Assembly (NCBI GenBank): GCA_964590495.1
Contig: CAZPWQ010000089.1
Location: 1-14,986 of the forward strand
Direction of reading: 5' to 3'
Length of the DNA: 14,986 nucleotides
Source of the DNA: CAZPWQ01 sp964590495
GTDB taxonomy: Bacteria > Bacteroidota > Rhodothermia > Balneolales > Balneolaceae
Within the stretch, counting starts at the first letter, position 1, and each line of letters opens with the position of its first letter. The translations under genes and the position numbers were made by a program. Positions 7,336 through 14,885 of this stretch are shown piece by piece. The notes under the pieces are model-generated. The model did not search any database. It was given only the letters and a program-made list of their open reading frames with translations, and was not told the origin of the DNA.

Positions 7336-7370
7336 ATGCTCTATGCTCCATGCTCTTTGCTCTATGCCTT
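7336..7370. repeat. Heptanucleotide tandem repeat, five units
   Basis: Units read ATGCTCT, ATGCTCC, ATGCTCT, TTGCTCT and ATGCCTT; one more degenerate unit and ATGCTCA (7377-7383) follow. The complement gives GCATAGA, GCAAAGA, GCATGGA and GCATAGA. It lies between galM and the GH51 remnant and has the same period as the tract at 5668-5702. Confidence 0.6.
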
Positions 7371-7398
7371 TGCAATATGCTCAGTAAGCCACAAAACG

Positions 7399-7416
7399 AA
7401 TGTTAATGATAACATT
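7399..7416. promoter_or_regulatory. Candidate operator upstream of the GH51 remnant
   Basis: AATGTTAATGATAACATT has perfect 7-base arms around ATGA and ends 22 bases before the ATG of the GH51 fragment, a good place for repressor control. TGTT/AACA half-sites resemble those at 5064-5080 and 8584-8600. It appears to outlive the gene it would have controlled, or it now serves araR downstream. Confidence 0.45.
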
Positions 7417-7438
7417 ACACAAACATCGGACAATTATT

Positions 7439-7706
7439 ATGAAGAAATGTTTATCACTCACAGTTATCCTGTGTATATGTGGCTTTTTGCCCGTTTGGGG
7501 TCAGGATAACGCATTGATTATCAGTGCGGATCAGCCACAGAGTAAGATAAGCAAACATGTATACGGCCAGTTTTCAGAGCATCTGGGGGCTGCAGTATAT
7601 AAAGTATATGGATGGGTGATGAGTCGGATATTCAGAACACAGAGCATTCAGGACAGATTCCTGACTGTTCTCCGGGATTTGCTTGCCCGGCGGCTGTGTT
7701 GATGAG
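7439..7706 (+). pseudogene. GH51 alpha-L-arabinofuranosidase, N-terminal remnant with frameshifts
   Basis: Starting at the ATG of 7439 a signal peptide (MKKCLSLTVILCICGF..VWG|Q) is followed by ISKHVYGQFSEHLG, the N-terminal signature of GH51 enzymes that release terminal arabinofuranose. Homology then moves between frames: IWMGDESDIQNTE lies in the second frame (7606-7644), IQDRFLTVLRDL returns to the first (7646-7681), and LPGGCVDE, matching the conserved WPGGCFADEYHW block, is in the third (7683-7706) with a few codons lost before it. Nothing GH51-like follows, so more than 80 percent of a usual 500-650 residue enzyme is gone, including the catalytic glutamates. The first frame stays open to 7702 and could be mistaken for a small gene. 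The leader palindrome at 7399-7416 is intact. The gene would once have completed arabinan breakdown with the GH43 pair. Confidence 0.85.
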
Positions 7707-7840
7707 GGGGTAATATCTAGTCTTTGCGCTTACCGTCAAAATCTGTTATAGTTTTACGTTTAAAATAAGCTATACCGTAGGTAGAATAGATTACTTACTG
7801 TTTCGTTGATGTTAATTTAATTTTTACTCAATAAGGAGTT

Positions 7841-8545
7841 ATGGGAAGTTATTACGACCAGCATGATAAAATATTTGTTGCTCTTGATTGTATTATATTC
7901 GGTTTCGACAGAAGCGGTCTGAAGCTTTTACTTATAAAGCGTGATTTTGAACCGGAAAAAGGAAATTGGTCATTAATGGGTGGGTTCCTTGAGCGGGATG
8001 AAAGCCTTGATAAGGCCGCTGACCGCATCCTGCACAATCTCACAGGCCTTAAAAATGTTTATCTGGAACAACTGTATGGTTTTGGAGAGGTTGATCGCGA
8101 TCCTGTCGATCGGACAATTTCGATTGCCTACTACGCGCTGATCAATATACGGGAACACGATAAGGAGCTGGTTGAGCAATACAGTGCACGTTGGTTCCCT
8201 ATTGAAGATCTGCCCGATCTGATCTTTGATCACGAAGAGATGGTAGAGGCTGCCAAAGCCAGACTTCAATATAAAGCTTCCCATCAACCTGTGGGATTTG
8301 AATTGCTTCCTGAAAAATTTACGTTGCCTGAACTTCAGATTCTCTATGAGGCCATTTACGAGACTACCCTTGATAAGAGAAATTTCAGGAGAAGAATTCT
8401 GTCTATGGACGTTCTTGTCAAAACCGATGAGAAGCAGAAAAAATATTCTAAAAAAGGTGCCTATCTTTACAGGTTTGATGAAGAAAAATATCATTCCAAA
8501 GTTGACAACGGAGATAGCCTGACATTTAAGCCACTTAAGCTGTGA
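7841..8545 (+). CDS. araR: NUDIX-fold transcriptional regulator of arabinose use (AraR type)
   Basis: 234 residues: an N-terminal NUDIX domain (about 9-145) and a C-terminal winged-helix part (about 155-225, FTLPELQILYEAIYETTLDKRNFRRRI..). The NUDIX box at 48-70 keeps Gly48, Glu54, Arg62 and Gly69, but the REUXEE core reads RILHNL, so the metal-binding glutamates are missing and hydrolysis is unlikely. This is the pattern of NrtR/AraR regulators in which the NUDIX domain has become an effector-binding module. In Bacteroides a NUDIX-family AraR represses arabinose genes until L-arabinose binds. As first gene before araBDA it most likely controls the operon and itself. AAGGAG (7833-7838) lies only two bases before the ATG, an unusually short spacing. 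The alternative, an ADP-ribose hydrolase, is disfavoured by the box. Confidence 0.85.
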   Translation: MGSYYDQHDKIFVALDCIIFGFDRSGLKLLLIKRDFEPEKGNWSLMGGFLERDESLDKAADRILHNLTGLKNVYLEQLYGFGEVDRDPVDRTISIAYYALINIREHDKELVEQYSARWFPIEDLPDLIFDHEEMVEAAKARLQYKASHQPVGFELLPEKFTLPELQILYEAIYETTLDKRNFRRRILSMDVLVKTDEKQKKYSKKGAYLYRFDEEKYHSKVDNGDSLTFKPLKL

Positions 8546-8549
8546 TATC

Positions 8550-8562
8550 ATGACCAGGTCAT
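8550..8562. promoter_or_regulatory. Perfect palindrome ATGACCAGGTCAT after araR
   Basis: Six-base arms around one base, 4 bases after the araR stop codon. It could be an operator in the 116-base araR-araB gap or a small hairpin; the short length leaves chance open. Confidence 0.25.
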
Positions 8563-8583
8563 TAATGAAAAATTCAGGCTGAA

Positions 8584-8600
8584 AGTGTTAAAATTACATT
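8584..8600. promoter_or_regulatory. Candidate AraR operator in the araB leader
   Basis: AGTGTTAAAATTACATT ends 61 bases before the araB start. The left half AGTGTT is identical to that of 5064-5080 and the right half WACAYT agrees with the loose consensus. The palindrome is imperfect. Its presence suggests araB-araD-araA can be transcribed from its own promoter. Confidence 0.35.
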
Positions 8601-8661
8601 TATTTTTTTGTATCATTCGCGGGGAAGTATTTGCAGATGATAATAGTACGAAAAAAGAAGA

Positions 8662-10374
8662 ATGAAAATTATGGCTTCGAAAAAGGAATGTGTTATCGGT
8701 GTAGATTACGGTACAGATTCGGTACGTGCCGTACTGGTAGATGTTGACGGAAATCAATTGGCAGACGCGGTTTTTCATTACCCCCGCTGGGCTGATGGTA
8801 AATATTCTGACAGTACTGCAAACAGATTTCGTCAACATCCGCTGGATTACCTGGAAGGACTAGAGACTTCAATAAAAGATGCTCTTTCCCAGGTACCGGA
8901 TGATATCTCACAAAATGTTAAAGGCATTTCTGTCGATACCACCGGTTCAACGCCGGCACCGGTAGACAAGTCGGGAACCCCCCTTTCTCTTTTGGATGAA
9001 TTCAAAGAAAATCCCAACGGAATGTTTATCCTCTGGAAGGATCATACAGCTGTGATGGAAGCCGGGGAGATCACCGATTACGCCCGGAACTGGGGAGGTC
9101 CGGATTATACCAAATATGTTGGAGGCATATACTCTTCGGAATGGTTCTGGGCAAAAATTTTGCATACTCTCCGAAACGATGAAACAATTCGAGAGGCTGC
9201 TTATTCATGGGTGGAACTCTGTGACTGGATTCCCTACGAACTTACCGGGGAAAGTGATGTACATAAAATGAAACGAAGCCGCTGTGCGGCGGGACATAAG
9301 GCGATGTGGCATGAAGAATTTGACGGTTTGCCGGGTGAAGAATTCCTCAGCGGTCTGGATCCGCTTCTGACTGGGCTGCGTGAACGTCTTTATAAAAAAA
9401 CCTATACCGCGGATCAATCCATCGGTACCATATCGGCAGCGTGGGCCGAAAAGCTGGGGCTTCCGCAGGATGTGGTAATTGGCGCGGGTGCTTTTGATGC
9501 GCATATGGGAGCGGTAGGAGGAGAGATCGAACCCTATTATCTCAGTCGGGTAATGGGTACTTCAACCTGTGATATACTGGTTGCTCCCTACGAGGATATG
9601 GAAGGAAGACTCGTTAAAGGTATCTGTGGTCAGGTCGACGGTTCGGTCATACCCGGTATGGTCGGCCTTGAGGCAGGACAATCCGCGTTCGGTGATATCT
9701 ATGCCTGGTTTAAAGACGTACTGATGTGGCCGGTTGAAAATATCATTTCAGAAAGCGATGTGTTGGACGAGCCACAAAAAAAACAGCTGTTGCAGGAAGC
9801 TGCGGATAAGATTATCCCGGAACTTTCAGAAAAAGCGGCAGCCATTGATTCGGTAGATACCGGTGTAACAGCACTCGATTGGCACAATGGCCGCCGTACA
9901 CCCGATGCCAACCAACTGCTCAAAGGTGCGATCGAAGGACTTGACCTGGGAACAGATGCACCAAAAATATTCAAAGCATTGGTTGAAGCAACTTGTTTTG
10001 GAGCAAAAGCTATTGTCCAGCGATTCCGGGAGGAAGAGATACCGATTAAGGGAATTATAGGATTGGGTGGTGTGGCCAAGAAGTCACCTTTTGTTATGCA
10101 GACGCTTGCGGATGTACTTGATATGCCGATAAAGATTGCCAACTCAAATCAAAGTTGTGCTCACGGAGCGGCTATGTTTGCTGCTACTGCGGCCGGCTTA
10201 TTCGGAGATGTAGATGAAGCTATTGATGCCATGGGGAGTGGGTTTGGGGAAGTGTATAAGCCGGATCCGGGAAAAGCTAAAATTTATAAGGATTTATATG
10301 ATCGGTACAGCTCTCTTGGTGAAACTATTGAACAACGAATGGAAAGACAGCATGAGAAGGTGAGGATTTCTTAA
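8662..10374 (+). CDS. araB: Ribulokinase
   Basis: 570 residues, as in E. coli AraB (566). It phosphorylates L-ribulose with ATP to L-ribulose 5-phosphate, the second cytoplasmic step of the isomerase pathway. FGGY-kinase features: the N-terminal phosphate-binding loop GVDYGTDSVRAV (13-24), the AraB-type KRSRCAAGHKAMWHEEF block in the first half, GAGAFDAHMGAVGG with catalytic Asp279, GTSTCDILV, and the C-terminal nucleotide-binding stretch IGLGGVAKKSPFVMQ (about 465-480). KRSRCAAGHKAMWH separates it from xylulokinase and glycerol kinase. A second ATG at codon 4 is a possible start. The stop codon shares one base with the start of araD (TAATG), showing translational coupling. It follows araR by 116 bases. 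Confidence 0.96.
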   Translation: MKIMASKKECVIGVDYGTDSVRAVLVDVDGNQLADAVFHYPRWADGKYSDSTANRFRQHPLDYLEGLETSIKDALSQVPDDISQNVKGISVDTTGSTPAPVDKSGTPLSLLDEFKENPNGMFILWKDHTAVMEAGEITDYARNWGGPDYTKYVGGIYSSEWFWAKILHTLRNDETIREAAYSWVELCDWIPYELTGESDVHKMKRSRCAAGHKAMWHEEFDGLPGEEFLSGLDPLLTGLRERLYKKTYTADQSIGTISAAWAEKLGLPQDVVIGAGAFDAHMGAVGGEIEPYYLSRVMGTSTCDILVAPYEDMEGRLVKGICGQVDGSVIPGMVGLEAGQSAFGDIYAWFKDVLMWPVENIISESDVLDEPQKKQLLQEAADKIIPELSEKAAAIDSVDTGVTALDWHNGRRTPDANQLLKGAIEGLDLGTDAPKIFKALVEATCFGAKAIVQRFREEEIPIKGIIGLGGVAKKSPFVMQTLADVLDMPIKIANSNQSCAHGAAMFAATAAGLFGDVDEAIDAMGSGFGEVYKPDPGKAKIYKDLYDRYSSLGETIEQRMERQHEKVRIS

Positions 10375-11078
10375 TGAGCGAATTTAATGAGCTGAAACAA
10401 AGTGCATACGAAAGTAATATGCGGCTGCCGGAGCTGGGCCTGGTACTGTTTACATTCGGAAATGCCAGTGCAGCCGATCATTCCAGGGAGATTTTTGCCA
10501 TCAAACCCAGTGGAATACCATACGGAGAACTGCATCCGGGAGACATGGTTATTGTCGATTTCGATGCAAATGTGGTGGAGGGAGAAATGCGTCCTTCATC
10601 CGATACAAAGACACATGCGGTACTTTATAAACACTGGGAAAATATAGGAGGAATAGTACATACACACTCCACTTATGGTACCGCCTGGGCTCAGACCCAG
10701 CAGGATATCCCTATAATGGGCACAACGCATGCCGACCATCTGACTACAGATATTCCCTGTGCACCGGTAATGAGTGATGAAATGATAAAAGGGGATTATG
10801 AAAAACAAACGGGGTACCAGATTTTGAATGCTTTTAAAGATCGGGGACTTTCCTATGAAGAGGTTGAAATGATTCTGGTTGCCAATCATGCACCTTTTAC
10901 CTGGGGAAGAACTGCTGAAAAGGCAGTCTATAACAGCGCCGTTTTGGAAGAAGTTGCAAAAATGGCTTATCTGTCACTGCAGATCCGTCCTGATGCGCCG
11001 CGGCTTAAAGATACACTGATCCGGAAGCATTGGGAACGCAAACATGGCGATGATGCTTACTACGGACAGGAAAATTAA
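10374..11078 (+). CDS. araD: L-ribulose-5-phosphate 4-epimerase
   Basis: 234 residues, against 231 in E. coli. A zinc-dependent aldolase-class II enzyme that converts L-ribulose 5-phosphate to D-xylulose 5-phosphate by retro-aldol cleavage and rejoining. Zinc ligands are His96 and His98 (VHTHSTYGTAWAQ) and His172 (VANHAPFTWG). PSSDT (74-78), Asp121 (HADHL) and the C-terminal AYYGQ (Tyr230) supply the other catalytic groups, each one residue later than in E. coli. The substrate-phosphate loop is FGNASAAD, a slight change from the usual WGNVS. It is distinguished from fuculose aldolase by the YYGQ end and its neighbours. The araB stop overlaps its start, and AAGGTGAGG (10357-10365) inside the end of araB may serve as its ribosome binding site. 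Confidence 0.96.
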   Translation: MSEFNELKQSAYESNMRLPELGLVLFTFGNASAADHSREIFAIKPSGIPYGELHPGDMVIVDFDANVVEGEMRPSSDTKTHAVLYKHWENIGGIVHTHSTYGTAWAQTQQDIPIMGTTHADHLTTDIPCAPVMSDEMIKGDYEKQTGYQILNAFKDRGLSYEEVEMILVANHAPFTWGRTAEKAVYNSAVLEEVAKMAYLSLQIRPDAPRLKDTLIRKHWERKHGDDAYYGQEN

Positions 11079-11103
11079 AATCAGAAATAAGTATTAAATA
11101 AAA

Positions 11104-12504
11104 ATGATCGAACAACGTAAGCCCCGGATAGGGCTATTAGGAATAATGCAGGAATTATATGATGATGATATTCCGGATATTACAGAACATCAGGAAAATT
11201 ATGCAAGAGAGGTATGCGACCGGCTTTCGGATGTAGCGGATGTGGAGTTTCCCAGAGCGGCCCGGAATCGTGATGATATCGAGGAAATTTTGGGAAACTT
11301 CAATCACCGGGAGCTGGATGGCGTCATGATTGTCATGCTAACCTACGGACCCGCGATGCGAACGGTCCGTGCTTTACAGAATAACCACCTTCCTTTACTG
11401 CTTGCCAATATTCAGCCGGTGCCGGAAGTGACAACCGATTGGGATATGGATGACCTTACCTATAACCAGGGGATACACGGCGCCCAGGATATGGCAAATG
11501 CAATTATCCGTACCGCCGGAAATAACTTTGAGGTAATATCAGCCGATTGGAAGAGTGAAGAATTCAAACAATATGTAGGAGACTGGGCCAGTGCGGCCAA
11601 AACAGCCAGGGAGCTTAAAAGGATGAAGATAGCTTCTATCGGAAAAATGCACGGTATGGGAGATACACTCTCCGATGAAGCCGCTTTTACCCGGGTAATC
11701 GGACCGGAGGTCAACCGTGAATATATCGGACAGATATACCGTAACATGGAGGCGATCTCGGATGAACAGGTTGAAAAGCAGATGGCTGTTGACAGTGAAC
11801 GGTTTGATGTTGATGAGGATATGCCGGATGAGAATTTTCGCTATGCCGTACGTATGTATTTGGGGTTTAAGGGATTCCTGGAGAATGGCGGGTATGCAGG
11901 TTTTTCCGCACATTTCGATACGTTTAAAGGGGATGGCCGCTTTGAACAGATCAATATGCTGGCGGCTTCCAATCTGATGGCCGAGGGCTATGGTTATGCC
12001 GCTGAAGGTGATACAAATACCGCGAGTATGGTAGCGGCGGGACATATCCTCGATCAGAATGCACATTTCACTGAAATGTATGCTATGGATTTTACCAGGG
12101 ATACCATGTTGATGAGCCATATGGGCGAAGGAAACTGGAAAGTAGCACGTAGCGATGAGCCGGTACGACTGGCAAACCGCGAACTGGGCATCGGGGATCT
12201 CGACAATCCTCCGACTACTGTCTTCAGGCTGGAACCGGGTCCGGCAACGATTGTGTCGCTCGTGCACCTGGTGGGCGAAGAGTTCAGGCTTGTGGCAGCA
12301 CAGGGTGAAGTTCTCGATTCCCGGAAGTATCCGACGATTGAAATGCCTTACTTCCATTTTAAACCCGATTCAGGATTACGGGCTTGCAATGATGGCTGGC
12401 TGAAGGCGGGAGGAACGCACCATCAAACTTTGTTACTGGGTGATCTGCGTCAAAAATGGCAGATGCTCTGCAGGATATTGAACATCGAATATGTCGAGGT
12501 TTGA
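11104..12504 (+). CDS. araA: L-arabinose isomerase, divergent short form
   Basis: 466 residues, shorter than the about 500 of E. coli AraA. It converts L-arabinose to L-ribulose using Mn2+. The four metal and catalytic positions of the family are identifiable: Glu301 (GYAAEGDTNTASMV), Glu324 (HFTEMYAMDF), His339 (MSHMGEGN) and His439 or His440 (GGTHHQTLLLGD). The N-terminal Rossmann-like part begins IGLLGIMQELYDD and includes VMLTYGPAMRTVRAL and LPLLLANIQPVPEVTTDWDM. Sequence away from these blocks looks unlike enterobacterial AraA, so related fucose/arabinose isomerase-family names may appear in databases. Its place 25 bases after araD, with araB and araR, fixes the role. No clear Shine-Dalgarno is present; the leader is A-rich as for other genes here. 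Confidence 0.92.
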   Translation: MIEQRKPRIGLLGIMQELYDDDIPDITEHQENYAREVCDRLSDVADVEFPRAARNRDDIEEILGNFNHRELDGVMIVMLTYGPAMRTVRALQNNHLPLLLANIQPVPEVTTDWDMDDLTYNQGIHGAQDMANAIIRTAGNNFEVISADWKSEEFKQYVGDWASAAKTARELKRMKIASIGKMHGMGDTLSDEAAFTRVIGPEVNREYIGQIYRNMEAISDEQVEKQMAVDSERFDVDEDMPDENFRYAVRMYLGFKGFLENGGYAGFSAHFDTFKGDGRFEQINMLAASNLMAEGYGYAAEGDTNTASMVAAGHILDQNAHFTEMYAMDFTRDTMLMSHMGEGNWKVARSDEPVRLANRELGIGDLDNPPTTVFRLEPGPATIVSLVHLVGEEFRLVAAQGEVLDSRKYPTIEMPYFHFKPDSGLRACNDGWLKAGGTHHQTLLLGDLRQKWQMLCRILNIEYVEV

Positions 12505-12540
12505 CCTGTATTTCTCTCAAAAATATTACATAGAGCTAAT

Positions 12541-12570
12541 TAACCGTGCCTCGATATGTGGCTATGGTTA
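12541..12570 (+). terminator. Stem-loop after araA
   Basis: TAACCGTGCC (12541-12550) pairs, with a one-base bulge, with GGCTATGGTTA (12560-12570) around a 9-base loop. It is 37 bases after the araA stop, with no T-run behind it. It may weaken read-through into the symporter gene. Confidence 0.3.
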
Positions 12571-12573
12571 GAA

Positions 12574-12603
12574 AGCGCATGGTCCGCCAGCTGGCGGAAA
12601 AAA
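12574..12603. repeat. Palindrome-bearing small repeat (intact copy)
   Basis: AGCGCATGG is followed by the perfect 16-base palindrome TCCGCCAGCTGGCGGA (12583-12598) and an A-run. Related copies lie at 7288-7317 (decayed) and 644-659 (palindrome only). It occupies the 279-base gap between araA and the symporter, in which I see no gene. Confidence 0.55.
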
Positions 12604-12783
12604 TCAGCTCAATATAAACGCTATGCCCGTGGCAAAATTTTTTGGTGAGCTCCGAGTGAAGTGAAATCCAGGTAGCTGTAATTTTTTTTAAAACAGCCGG
12701 GGATTTTTCTATAATAAGAACTGTCTTTATTGGGATACTAAAGCAAATATGCAATTTTAATATAAATACGATATAGGCTTCAT

Positions 12784-14535
12784 ATGGGAACACTAGCGGC
12801 AATTGACTGGATAGTGATCGGGCTGTACTTCCTCCTCATTGCGGGATTGGCCTGGTGGGTAATTAAACAAAAGACAGATACAACCACCGATTACTTTCTG
12901 GCTGGTCGTCACCTCGGGTGGATTATTGTTGGAACTTCAATTTTTGCATCAAATATCGGTTCGGAGCACCTCGTAGGGCTCACCGGTACGGGAGCTACAG
13001 ACGGTGTGGCAATGGCCCACTATGAGCTGCACGCCTGGTGTCTGTTGGTACTGGGATGGGTAATGCTGCCGTTCTATATCCGCTCGCGGGTATTTACAAT
13101 GCCCGAATTCCTGGAAAAACGATTTTCTCCACTGGCACGGACGCTGCTTTCAGGTGTTTCATTGCTTGCGTATGTACTGACAAAAATAGCGGTAGGTATT
13201 TTTGCCGGAGGTATCGTCTTCAGCGTTCTTATACCTGAGGTTTCTTTTATGGGGATGAACAGTTTTTGGATCGGATCCATACTGGTCATCGTCTTTACCG
13301 GTCTTTATACAGTTTTGGGTGGTCTTAGAGCTGTTGCTTATACTGAAGCCGTACAAACACTTGTTCTTATCTTTGGCTCGGTAACGGTGCTTTATTATGG
13401 ATTGGATGCTATCGGCGGCTGGAATCGTTTGTATGAAGTTGCCGGACCGGAAATGTTTGATATGTGGAAACCGATCGTCCCTGAAGGGTTTAAAGCAACC
13501 TGGGCTCCGGTTCTCGGAGAACGAGAAATGGCTTGGTATTTCAACAGCAACTATCCCTGGCTGGGGATGCTCTTTGCCGCACCTATTGTGGGTTTATGGT
13601 ATTGGACAACCGATCAATATATTGTTCAACGGGCATTGGGAGCGCCCAATGAACAAGAAGGACGCCGCGGTACAATCGCTGCTGCTTTTCTGAAGCTTTT
13701 GCCTGTTTTTCTCTTCATTATTCCCGGTATTATTGCTTTTGCCCTTGCAAAATCCGGAGAAATGGCAGTGCTTCAGGAAGCATTGATGAATGAGCAGGGA
13801 GAGATTATTAACGAGAATGCCCAGGCTTCTTTTCCCTTGCTGGTGGCCCATATCCTTCCGGTCGGTGTCAGGGGAATAGTAGTAGCGGGATTGCTGGCCG
13901 CATTGATGAGTTCCCTGGCTGGAGTATTTAACGCTTCGTCCACACTCTTTACTATGGACTTTTACAGTAAGTTCAGGCCGGATTCATCGGAAGAGCACCT
14001 GGTATGGATGGGACGTCTGGCCACGGTTGTAATGGTACTGATCGGATTGCTCTGGATTCCTGTTATACAGGGAAGCCGCGGTTTGTATGATTATCTGCAG
14101 GGAGTACAGGCTTACCTGGCACCACCTATTTTTGTGGTTTTCTTCTTTGGAATCTTTTTCAAGAGGCTCAATAAAGAGGGGGCGTTGTCAGCCCTGTTTG
14201 TGGGATTATTCCTCGGGGTATTCCGCCTGGCCGTGGATACACCTGTAATGCTGGGAGGTGCGGCGTATGCAGAAGGATCTTTCTTATGGATTATCAATAA
14301 CATCTTCTTCCAATACTACAGTCTGTTCATATTCCTGGTCTGTATTGCCGTAATGTTTGGTGTAAGTTATATGACCGATCCACCGAAATATGAGAAAATT
14401 TCCGGTTTAACGTACGGTACCCTTACCCATGAAGACAAGCGGATATCGCGCACCAGTTGGGATTGGAGGGATGTTTCCCTGTCGGTTCTGTTGATAGCTA
14501 TAATTGGTTTTATTTATATCTACTTCAGCGGATAG
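12784..14535 (+). CDS. Sodium/solute symporter of SGLT type, probable L-arabinose transporter
   Basis: 583 residues with about 14 membrane helices, an inner-membrane sodium-coupled sugar importer. Family landmarks are the first helix pair with ASNIGSEHLVGLTGTGA (55-71), GLYTVLGGLRAVAYTEAVQTLVL (fifth helix region), WTTDQYIVQRAL (274-285) and the serine-rich LLAALMSSLAGVFNASSTLFTMDFY (370-394), a region that helps bind sodium in SGLT structures. These resemble sugar carriers more than proline or pantothenate carriers. The start MGTLAAIDWIVIGLYF enters the first helix directly. It lies 279 bases after araA, so it may have its own promoter. L-arabinose as substrate (AraT in Bacteroides nomenclature) follows from context and is not visible in the residues. 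A stem-loop at 14558 follows the gene. Confidence 0.9.
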   Translation: MGTLAAIDWIVIGLYFLLIAGLAWWVIKQKTDTTTDYFLAGRHLGWIIVGTSIFASNIGSEHLVGLTGTGATDGVAMAHYELHAWCLLVLGWVMLPFYIRSRVFTMPEFLEKRFSPLARTLLSGVSLLAYVLTKIAVGIFAGGIVFSVLIPEVSFMGMNSFWIGSILVIVFTGLYTVLGGLRAVAYTEAVQTLVLIFGSVTVLYYGLDAIGGWNRLYEVAGPEMFDMWKPIVPEGFKATWAPVLGEREMAWYFNSNYPWLGMLFAAPIVGLWYWTTDQYIVQRALGAPNEQEGRRGTIAAAFLKLLPVFLFIIPGIIAFALAKSGEMAVLQEALMNEQGEIINENAQASFPLLVAHILPVGVRGIVVAGLLAALMSSLAGVFNASSTLFTMDFYSKFRPDSSEEHLVWMGRLATVVMVLIGLLWIPVIQGSRGLYDYLQGVQAYLAPPIFVVFFFGIFFKRLNKEGALSALFVGLFLGVFRLAVDTPVMLGGAAYAEGSFLWIINNIFFQYYSLFIFLVCIAVMFGVSYMTDPPKYEKISGLTYGTLTHEDKRISRTSWDWRDVSLSVLLIAIIGFIYIYFSG

Positions 14536-14557
14536 ATATTTTATGAGAAGGCTTGTG

Positions 14558-14584
14558 GACGGGTGCCGTTTTTTGGCATTCGTC
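14558..14584 (+). terminator. Stem-loop after the symporter gene
   Basis: GACGGGTGCC (14558-14567) pairs fully with GGCATTCGTC (14575-14584), counting two G-U pairs, around the loop GTTTTTT. It begins 23 bases after the stop. There is no T-run after the stem, so termination efficiency is unclear. Confidence 0.45.
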
Positions 14585-14607
14585 TCGGATTATCTCCTTT
14601 TATCCAA

Positions 14608-14753
14608 AATCCCGGAGGGATTGAATGTGAATAGCCCCGTATGTAATACGGGGTAACCAGTTCATCAATGACAGACAACCCTATAGGGGTTGAATAAACA
14701 AGACCTTGTATTAAAGCAGATATTCCCCAGATATATTTGAAAAGTTCTTCACG
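14608..14753. repeat. Covarying hairpin element (right copy)
   Basis: Same family and orientation as 542-852: stem 1 AATCCC GGA GGGATT (14608-14622), the GTGAATAGCCCC linker, stem 2 with 8 bp and a 3-base loop (14635-14653), GTAACCAGTTCATCAA, a third stem AACCC TATAG GGGTT (14677-14691), and the conserved tail 14720-14753. Unlike the left copy it has no inverse right end within view and no nested insert. It occupies part of the 451-base gene-free end of the window. Confidence 0.7.
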
Positions 14754-14885
14754 ATTCTCTTTAATCAGCGTTGGCTTTTTGTGCTTTTGTACTAAAGATA
14801 ATTTGATATAGCATTTGTGTATGGGTACTCATGATTTAATATCTTTGGAATCTGTTAATGAAAGATTACAATCGATACTAGTGTG

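Noticed and set aside
7336..7370. CRISPR-like short repeats
   Set aside because: The units are 7 bases long and directly joined, with no spacers and no cas genes.
7400..7702. A 100-codon open frame that could be called a small secreted protein
   Set aside because: Its second half is out of frame with the GH51 homology, and conserved GH51 blocks appear in the other two frames, so it is a remnant and not a new gene.
7841..8545. NUDIX hydrolase
   Set aside because: The catalytic glutamates of the NUDIX box are missing and a winged-helix C-terminus is present; regulator fits better.
11539..12357. 272-codon open frame on the minus strand inside araA
   Set aside because: It is antisense to a gene with clear catalytic motifs and has no recognisable domain; it follows from the codon use of araA.
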